From the NCBI GenBank assembly GCA_964498965.1, contig CAZCJU010000031.1, positions 1-18,904 of the forward strand: a DNA stretch of 18,904 nucleotides. Reading direction: 5' to 3'. The notes below the pieces were generated by a model. It did not search any database. It worked only from the letters and a program-made list of their open reading frames with translations, and was not told the origin of the DNA. The position numbers and the translations under genes are program-made. This stretch comes from CAZCJU01 sp964498965 (lineage in GTDB: Bacteria; Bacillota; Clostridia; Oscillospirales; CAG-272). Positions 14,038 to 18,904 of the stretch are shown here, piece by piece (within the stretch, counting starts at the first letter, position 1; every line of letters begins with the position of its first letter).

Positions 14038-16158
14038 TTATGCGTCTGACGATTCGGTGACGAAATGTGTCTGATAATATCTCGTAATGGCATCACGCAG
14101 CATTCGTTCCGCTTCCTCTACGGTCTTTCCGACGACTCTCGCACCGCCTTTTTCGTAGTCACCGCCGCCGTTCGGACTCAGTGCCTGAACGATATCGGCG
14201 GTCTTTATGCCTTTTTCCGGACCTAAGCTGCGTGCGGATATGACAACCGTCTTTTCACCCGTGCTTTCGTTCACAAGACAGAACATCGCAAAACTTGCGA
14301 TAATGCCCTCAACGGTGAGAAGTCTGTCGGCGACTCTTGCACACGGAATAAAATCGTTTTGTGTGCCGTCGCTTTTCTTTACGGATATGGCAAATCTGTC
14401 GTACATTATCCGAACGTGCTTTTCGTATTCAAGTTCGTATTTGTAATCCGCCACGCTTGAAGCGAATAGCGAGGCGGCTCGCTCGGAGGACGCACGCTCG
14501 GACATTAGGTATTGAGCGGCGAAAAACGTATTTCTGCTCGTATTTCGTCTGAAGTGGTTCGTATCGAGAATGATTCCGGCAAGCATCAGAGTCGCTTCGT
14601 TTTCAAGTAACTTCACTGCGGGCCACAAATGCTCGAGCATATATGCGACAAGCTCGCAGGTAGAGGACGCCTGTACACCCATAAGAGTGAATATCGGCTT
14701 TTTCGGAAACTGATCCTTTTGTATGTGGTGGTCGATGTATGCGACCTTTTCGGCACAGTCTATAAGCTCCGGCTTTTCTATAACGTCGTTACTGCTTGCG
14801 TCGGCTATTATCAAAAGAGTGTCCGAGGTGAATATATCGCCGGTCACGTCGTCCCTATCAAGTATTGCGGAGGAATATTCCTCACGCTCGCCGAGCAATT
14901 TGAGCGAATCGTCGAGATTTTTGTCCTTGCGGCGTACACTGTCGCCGGGCTTCGGCAGATTTACGACTATTTTTACGTTTTCCGTACCTATATAGTAGCT
15001 CGCAAGACGGTAAATGCCTATACAAGCACCGATACAGTCGAAATCTATGTTTTTGTGACCCATTATGACCACGTTCGAGGATTCCTTGATTTTTTTTGCG
15101 AGATTGCTTGCGTGACGCTGTATGTCTTTCCTCGATAAAAGCACCGACGACTTTGTGTTTCCTCCGAAGTTTTCTATTTTGTCGTTTTTCGGATCCGTTC
15201 CCTCTCCGTTTATTATAAGAACGGTCTGGTTTCTGCCGCTTCGAACGGCGAGTGCCAATGCTTCCTGTGCTTTTTTCATATTTTCGGCATCACTGCCGTT
15301 TATCGAGGCAAAGCCGCACGAAACTGTAACCGGATCGTTCGTTTGAGCGTAACGCACGGATTTGACACGCTCGTGTATTTCGAATTTCGATGCTCTTATC
15401 TCGTCCAGTTTTTCGTAACGGAATACGACCGCATACTGTCCTATGGCAAGATCCGATACAGCACCGCCTATCTCCTTTATCCACTCGTGAATAAGCTTAC
15501 GTGCTTTTTCCGTGGCGTCGCTGTATTGCGAATCGGGATCTATGAACGATTCTTCAAAACTGTCGACAACGATATAACCGTATACCGTTCTGCCGGCCTC
15601 TATACGGCGATGAAGCGTAAGAAGCTCGCTTTTGTCCTGCCAAAGCGTGAATACTCTTGTCGAGCGACTCTTTTTATCGAGCTTGAGGCTGACCTCATAG
15701 CATTTTTCGTTTGTTCCGCTGCCTATCGTGACAACGGCATCCTCTTCACTTTGCAAAACACCTCTTATCGCTTCCGAAAGTGTCGCCCACTTGTTGCTGC
15801 CGAGGTCGATGTGTGAAGCGACGCTTTCGTCAAATGCGGCGTTGCTTGATAAAAGATTTCCGTTTTTGTCGAATACCGCAATTGGGGAAAGCGTTGACTC
15901 GGCAAATTCGGTAAGCTCGTCGAGCAGTTTTTTCGAAAGAAAACTGTCCGCTCTGCTACGTTTGGTATTCCTGTTTTTAATGTAAAGCCCGCCGAGCAAA
16001 GTAAGAATAATATATGCGGCGGAGATCGTGATCGTTACAGGCAGAGAGGGCAGGGAACGGAGATATGAAATCGAAATGAAAACGGCAAAAAAAACAAGGG
16101 TACAGCATATAGCATATAAAAGCACGGTGCCTTGCCTGTTATCGTTTTTTCGTTTCAT
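14038..16158 (-). CDS. gdpP: Cyclic-di-AMP phosphodiesterase GdpP (YybT), DHH/DHHA1
   Basis: Membrane-bound enzyme that hydrolyses c-di-AMP to pApA (706 aa; B. subtilis homologue about 660). Order: two membrane helices (about 12-33 and 41-60), a PAS-like domain (about 80-180), a degenerate GGDEF domain (about 190-320), then DHH (about 345-540) and DHHA1 (about 590-695). Metal-site motifs GHKNIDFD (367-374), Asp453, IDHH (475-478) and LDTN (531-534) are present. Two places are atypical: the usual D-x-H-R-P is DASSN (453-457), and the DHHA1 motif usually written GGGGH is GGGDYEKGG (664-672). Metal binding looks intact; substrate contacts may be altered. RBS AAAGGAT lies 8 bp before the ATG. The gene order yybS-gdpP-rplI-dnaB matches B. 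subtilis yybS-yybT-rplI-dnaC. Confidence 0.93.
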   Translation of the reverse strand: MKRKNDNRQGTVLLYAICCTLVFFAVFISISYLRSLPSLPVTITISAAYIILTLLGGLYIKNRNTKRSRADSFLSKKLLDELTEFAESTLSPIAVFDKNGNLLSSNAAFDESVASHIDLGSNKWATLSEAIRGVLQSEEDAVVTIGSGTNEKCYEVSLKLDKKSRSTRVFTLWQDKSELLTLHRRIEAGRTVYGYIVVDSFEESFIDPDSQYSDATEKARKLIHEWIKEIGGAVSDLAIGQYAVVFRYEKLDEIRASKFEIHERVKSVRYAQTNDPVTVSCGFASINGSDAENMKKAQEALALAVRSGRNQTVLIINGEGTDPKNDKIENFGGNTKSSVLLSRKDIQRHASNLAKKIKESSNVVIMGHKNIDFDCIGACIGIYRLASYYIGTENVKIVVNLPKPGDSVRRKDKNLDDSLKLLGEREEYSSAILDRDDVTGDIFTSDTLLIIADASSNDVIEKPELIDCAEKVAYIDHHIQKDQFPKKPIFTLMGVQASSTCELVAYMLEHLWPAVKLLENEATLMLAGIILDTNHFRRNTSRNTFFAAQYLMSERASSERAASLFASSVADYKYELEYEKHVRIMYDRFAISVKKSDGTQNDFIPCARVADRLLTVEGIIASFAMFCLVNESTGEKTVVISARSLGPEKGIKTADIVQALSPNGGGDYEKGGARVVGKTVEEAERMLRDAITRYYQTHFVTESSDA

Positions 16159-16199
16159 GATGAATATCCTTTACGTGATTTTTTATTTGTCTGTTTGTT

Positions 16200-16258
16200 A
16201 TTCGTCATCGTCCGTCGTCCATCGTCATTGTTGTTTGTCGATCGTCATTCATCGTCGC
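16200..16258. repeat. Degenerate short repeats (cgtcat/cgtcg units) at the yybS-gdpP junction
   Basis: Between the last codons of yybS and the gdpP leader the plus strand is a string of imperfect copies of a 5-8 nt unit (cgtcat, cgtcc, cgtcg, atcgtcattc). The copies are irregularly spaced and interleaved with gtttgt motifs. Read on the minus strand it is GACGAT-type low complexity starting in the yybS C-terminus (GDDE). It looks like replication-slippage sequence, not a CRISPR or binding-site array. Confidence 0.6.
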
Positions 16259-17258
16259 CTTTGTTGCGAGATCCGAGCAGCGTTTTCAGAATAAGAAGCT
16301 TAAGCGAACCTTTTAACGAAACGCTTACGCCCAAAATGCAAAGCAAAAGTAATGCCGCAGGGGGGAATATCAAAATCACGGCAACGAAAAGCAGTGTCGA
16401 TATCGTTCGTGTAAGTAGGCTCTTTCGTTTTAATATGTATAAAAATATCCGTTTTATTCCTGCGTGAGCCATAAGCGGCGAGATTATCAAAACTATGTTC
16501 AGACATAGCGAGGTGAACGTCGACAGCGGCGAGGAAAATGCGATGTATTTGCATACCGAAAATACGGAAGCGAAAAAAGCGGCGGTGAAAAGCAGTGCGG
16601 AATATGCATCGGTACGTATCAGCCACGGGTGATCGATATACGGATCGCAGAGCTTGTCGCACAACATAAAAAGCTTGAATAAAACGGAGCAGAGAGAACA
16701 ACAAAGCATGGAAGCAAGTGCGAATATGGAGGGAATGCAAGCTACCGCAAGACTCATTATGATGTCGTAGACTCTCGGAGAAAATGAGGTAAATGCACTT
16801 GACGATAAAATTTCCGCCGCATACTCGACATACGGATTTAAAGTGTCGCTTATAAGAGAAAACAATTGCTTGAAATCGGAAAAGCCCGTCTTGACGATTA
16901 TGTCGGCTGCCGTGGCACACGCCGAATAGACGGACGTGACTGCGGTCATCATGCCGATAGTCATGGTCCTCGGTATGTGATGCCTGACGCAGATTACGAG
17001 CGTCAATGCACACGGAAGCGAGATCAAAGAAAAAAACGACACCCCGATGTTTGCACTCGCAAGCAACGATATGAAAAACGCAACGGGTGCGTAAAAAAAC
17101 AAAAGAACCGATTCGCTGCGGAAATATATATACGATGCCGCAGCGGCACAGACCGTAAACGCAAGCATACGAAACGGAAATGCCACCGGCGAAGCGGTCA
17201 AGACGGAAAGGAGTACGAGAAGAACGAATACGACAGAATAAAACGTAAGCTTTTTCAA
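16245..17258 (-). CDS. yybS: YybS-like polytopic membrane protein (DUF2232)
   Basis: A 337-aa, very hydrophobic protein with about eight predicted membrane helices, the first at residues 6-22, ending in a short charged cytoplasmic tail (RNKGDDE). Assignment to YybS/DUF2232 rests on length, topology, internal features such as the PLMAHAGIKRIF segment and above all position directly upstream of gdpP and rplI, as in B. subtilis. Function is not established; a transport-related fold resembling small-molecule uptake membrane components has been suggested for the family. The start is TTG (17258-17256) with a strong AAAGGAG 9 bp upstream. A competing 334-aa frame at 16300-17304 on the same strand is rich in Arg/His/Phe and has no such signal, so it is rejected. 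First gene of the seven-gene run. Confidence 0.8.
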   Translation of the reverse strand: MKKLTFYSVVFVLLVLLSVLTASPVAFPFRMLAFTVCAAAASYIYFRSESVLLFFYAPVAFFISLLASANIGVSFFSLISLPCALTLVICVRHHIPRTMTIGMMTAVTSVYSACATAADIIVKTGFSDFKQLFSLISDTLNPYVEYAAEILSSSAFTSFSPRVYDIIMSLAVACIPSIFALASMLCCSLCSVLFKLFMLCDKLCDPYIDHPWLIRTDAYSALLFTAAFFASVFSVCKYIAFSSPLSTFTSLCLNIVLIISPLMAHAGIKRIFLYILKRKSLLTRTISTLLFVAVILIFPPAALLLLCILGVSVSLKGSLKLLILKTLLGSRNKGDDE

Positions 17259-17323
17259 TTTGTTCGACTCCTTTGCTATCGATAGGCTGCCGCCGCATAC
17301 GCATATCGCATATATTAAATTCT

Positions 17324-17352
17324 ATTTTATATTATTAATACTTCATTTTCAA
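17324..17352 (-). promoter_or_regulatory. Promoter of the yybS-gdpP-rplI-dnaB-tilS-hpt-ftsH run
   Basis: On the minus strand TTGAAA (17347-17352) and TAAAAT (17324-17329) are exactly 17 bp apart, with transcription predicted near 17317 and a leader of about 60 nt before the yybS TTG start. It is divergent from, and about 110 bp away from, the aminotransferase promoter. Confidence 0.65.
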
Positions 17353-17458
17353 CACGGAAATTGTAAACATTATGCCATGCGAGGAATAAACAGACGAACG
17401 GATAAAATGTCGAAAAAAATCTTTTACAATTAAAAATGCAAAATGTGTGTCGGAGTAC

Positions 17459-17487
17459 TTGCAAAATACCCGCTTTAGGTGTATAAT
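17459..17487 (+). promoter_or_regulatory. Promoter of the aminotransferase gene
   Basis: TTGCAA (17459-17464, 4/6) and a perfect TATAAT (17482-17487) with a 17-bp spacer. The start would be near 17494, giving a short leader carrying AAAGGAAAG before the ATG at 17521. Confidence 0.8.
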
Positions 17488-17520
17488 ACATAAAATACTA
17501 TTTCAAAGGAAAGTGCCGAA

Positions 17521-18807
17521 ATGAAAAAAAGTTATCTCTCTATGACAAAAGCGGAGCTTCGGGAAGAACTTGATAAAGTAAGCGAAGAATATGAAGCAAT
17601 AAAAAATATGGAGCTGTCGCTCGATATGTCCCGAGGTAAACCTAATATAGACCAACTTGATTTGACGGAATCACTTCTCAGAATTTTGCCCGACGGAGCA
17701 TCCTGCAAAACAAAGGACGGAATAGATTGCAGAAACTACGGCCAGCTTTATGGCTTGCCCGAAGCAAGAGAGCTTTTTGCTTCGGTCCTTGATGTGCCTG
17801 CGAAAAACATTATTTTGGGCGGTAATTCAAGCCTTAATATGATGTACGATACCATGGCACGTGCTATGTTGTACGGCGTCGTAGGTTCGAAAGAACCGTG
17901 GATAAAGCAAAAAGAGATAAAGTTCCTTTGCCCTTCGCCGGGCTATGATCGCCATTTCGCCATTTGCGAATCGCTCGGAATAAAAATGATAACGATAGAT
18001 ATGCTTAAAGACGGTCCCGATATGGATACGGTTGAAAAGCTTGTTGCCGAGGACGAATCAATTAAAGGAATTTGGTGCGTGCCGAAATACTCCAATCCGG
18101 ACGGTATAACCTATTCCGACGAAACCGTAATTAGATTCGCAAAGCTTAAAACGGCGGCTTCGGATTTCAGAATATTCTGGGATAATGCCTATGCTATCCA
18201 CGATATAGCGGAACATGGCGATAGAGTACTGAATTTGTTTAAACTTATCCAAGGCACGGAAAACGAAAATAAATTGTTTATGTTCTTCTCAACATCGAAG
18301 ATCACATTCCCCGGTGCCGGCGTGGCAATGGTCGTTATGAGCGACGAAAACCTTGCACATACGGGGAAAATACTTAATGTTCAGACGATAGGTCCCGATA
18401 AGCTGAATCAGCTTCGCCACGTGAGATATTTCAAAAACGCCGAGGGAATACTCGATCATATGAAATTACACGCACGTCACCTCCGACCGAAATTCGAAAT
18501 ATTGCTCAATACTTTGGAAGATGAGCTGGGCTATACCGGCATTGCCGAGTGGGTAAAACCGAATGGCGGATATTTCGTAAGCCTCAATCTTGCGGATGGA
18601 TGTGCCAAGGAAACATATTCGCTTTGTGCCGAAGCCGGCGTTACGATCACAAAGGCGGGTTCGACATTTCCCTACGGAACGGATCCCCGCGACAGAAATC
18701 TTCGACTTGCCCCGACTTATCCCTCAAATCCCGATCTTAAACTTGCAATGCACATAATATGCGTTTGCTCAAAACTCGCTTATCTCAAAAAAACGGTAAA
18801 CGTCTGA
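17521..18807 (+). CDS. PLP-dependent aminotransferase, aspartate aminotransferase (Asp_aminotransf) family
   Basis: A 428-aa fold-type I aminotransferase, cytoplasmic. Its sequence fits the branch first described as 'MocR-like' aspartate aminotransferases (Pfam Asp_aminotransf, the type found in Corynebacterium) better than classical AspC. Visible: N-terminal LSLDMSRGKPN (32-42) substrate loop, NYGQLYGLPEAR (72-83), GGNSSLNMM cofactor-phosphate loop (100-108), PKYSNPDG with Asn192, DNAYAIHD with Asp221 and Tyr224, the PLP Schiff-base lysine in STSKITFPGAG (Lys260), and the substrate-carboxylate arginine in LRLAPTYPS (Arg395). The expected reaction is aspartate + 2-oxoglutarate to oxaloacetate + glutamate, though substrate range is not certain. 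Single gene with its own promoter and terminator; divergent from the yybS operon. Confidence 0.9.
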   Translation: MKKSYLSMTKAELREELDKVSEEYEAIKNMELSLDMSRGKPNIDQLDLTESLLRILPDGASCKTKDGIDCRNYGQLYGLPEARELFASVLDVPAKNIILGGNSSLNMMYDTMARAMLYGVVGSKEPWIKQKEIKFLCPSPGYDRHFAICESLGIKMITIDMLKDGPDMDTVEKLVAEDESIKGIWCVPKYSNPDGITYSDETVIRFAKLKTAASDFRIFWDNAYAIHDIAEHGDRVLNLFKLIQGTENENKLFMFFSTSKITFPGAGVAMVVMSDENLAHTGKILNVQTIGPDKLNQLRHVRYFKNAEGILDHMKLHARHLRPKFEILLNTLEDELGYTGIAEWVKPNGGYFVSLNLADGCAKETYSLCAEAGVTITKAGSTFPYGTDPRDRNLRLAPTYPSNPDLKLAMHIICVCSKLAYLKKTVNV

Positions 18808-18813
18808 ATGTTC

Positions 18814-18847
18814 GAAAACGGGCGGATATCGAACCCCGCCCGTTTTC
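18814..18847 (+). terminator. Rho-independent terminator after the aminotransferase
   Basis: Perfect 12-bp stem, GAAAACGGGCGG with CCGCCCGTTTTC, with a 10-nt loop, 6 bp after the stop codon. The T-run is inside the 3' arm (cgttttctgatat). The remaining 57 bp to the window end show no gene, though purine-rich sequence at 18889-18900 could precede one. Confidence 0.88.
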
Positions 18848-18904
18848 TGATATAACTACCCCGAAACACCCGGCAAGAGGAAATGAAAGGAAGAAAGTAA
18901 AAGA

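Noticed and set aside
16200..16258. Repeat tract considered as CRISPR or protein-binding array
   Set aside because: Units are too short, irregular and without spacers of constant length; no cas genes nearby.
16300..17304. 334-aa minus-strand frame overlapping yybS
   Set aside because: Same strand but another frame; Arg/His/Phe-rich composition without membrane-helix pattern or ribosome binding site. The TTG-started yybS frame has AAAGGAG and the expected hydrophobic topology.

Overview
The window looks like a chromosomal segment of a low-to-moderate GC Gram-positive anaerobe of the class Clostridia, probably an Oscillospirales/Ruminococcaceae-type gut bacterium. The grounds are the yybS-gdpP-rplI-dnaB gene order typical of Firmicutes, a DUF4317 protein (a clostridial family), a lipoprotein-type solute-binding protein, purine-rich ribosome binding sites and sigma-A promoters close to TTGACA-N17-TATAAT. 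I see no phage, transposon, CRISPR, tRNA or rRNA genes. The lineage is an inference.

Layout. (1) 1-1446 (+): the 3' end of a carbohydrate ABC transporter operon, with one truncated and one complete MalF/MalG-type permease, closed by a perfect 16-bp hairpin. (2) 1452-1680: a gene-free stretch that appears to hold a stand-alone structured RNA of about 180 nt. It has a promoter-like sequence, a closing helix joining its two ends, and three internal helical domains. I cannot assign it to a family, and it is the most interesting item here. (3) 1681-2874 (-): a monocistronic DUF4317 gene with a near-perfect promoter. (4) 2875-3260: a long intergenic region ending in a near-consensus promoter for the next operon. 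(5) 3261-8153 (+): a complete branched-chain amino-acid (LIV/HAAT family) ABC importer, livJ-livH-livM-livG-livF, with two long hairpins between livJ and livH. (6) 8172-17352 (-): a seven-gene housekeeping run transcribed yybS-gdpP-rplI-dnaB-tilS-hpt-ftsH, from one clear promoter at 17324-17352 to a terminator at 8114-8153 shared with the convergent liv operon. (7) 17459-18847 (+): a divergent monocistronic aspartate-aminotransferase-family gene with its own promoter and terminator.

Functionally, the sugar permeases and the Liv system bring in carbon and branched-chain amino acids. The minus-strand run joins membrane/c-di-AMP genes (yybS, gdpP), translation (rplI, tilS), replication (dnaB), purine salvage (hpt) and membrane proteolysis (ftsH). 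In many Firmicutes the yybS-gdpP-rplI-dnaB block and the tilS-hpt-ftsH block are separate; here they are joined by 4-14 bp overlaps. Most of the window is ordinary core genome. The unusual items are the unassigned RNA candidate, the liv intercistronic hairpins, atypical catalytic motifs in GdpP, and low-complexity repeats between yybS and gdpP.
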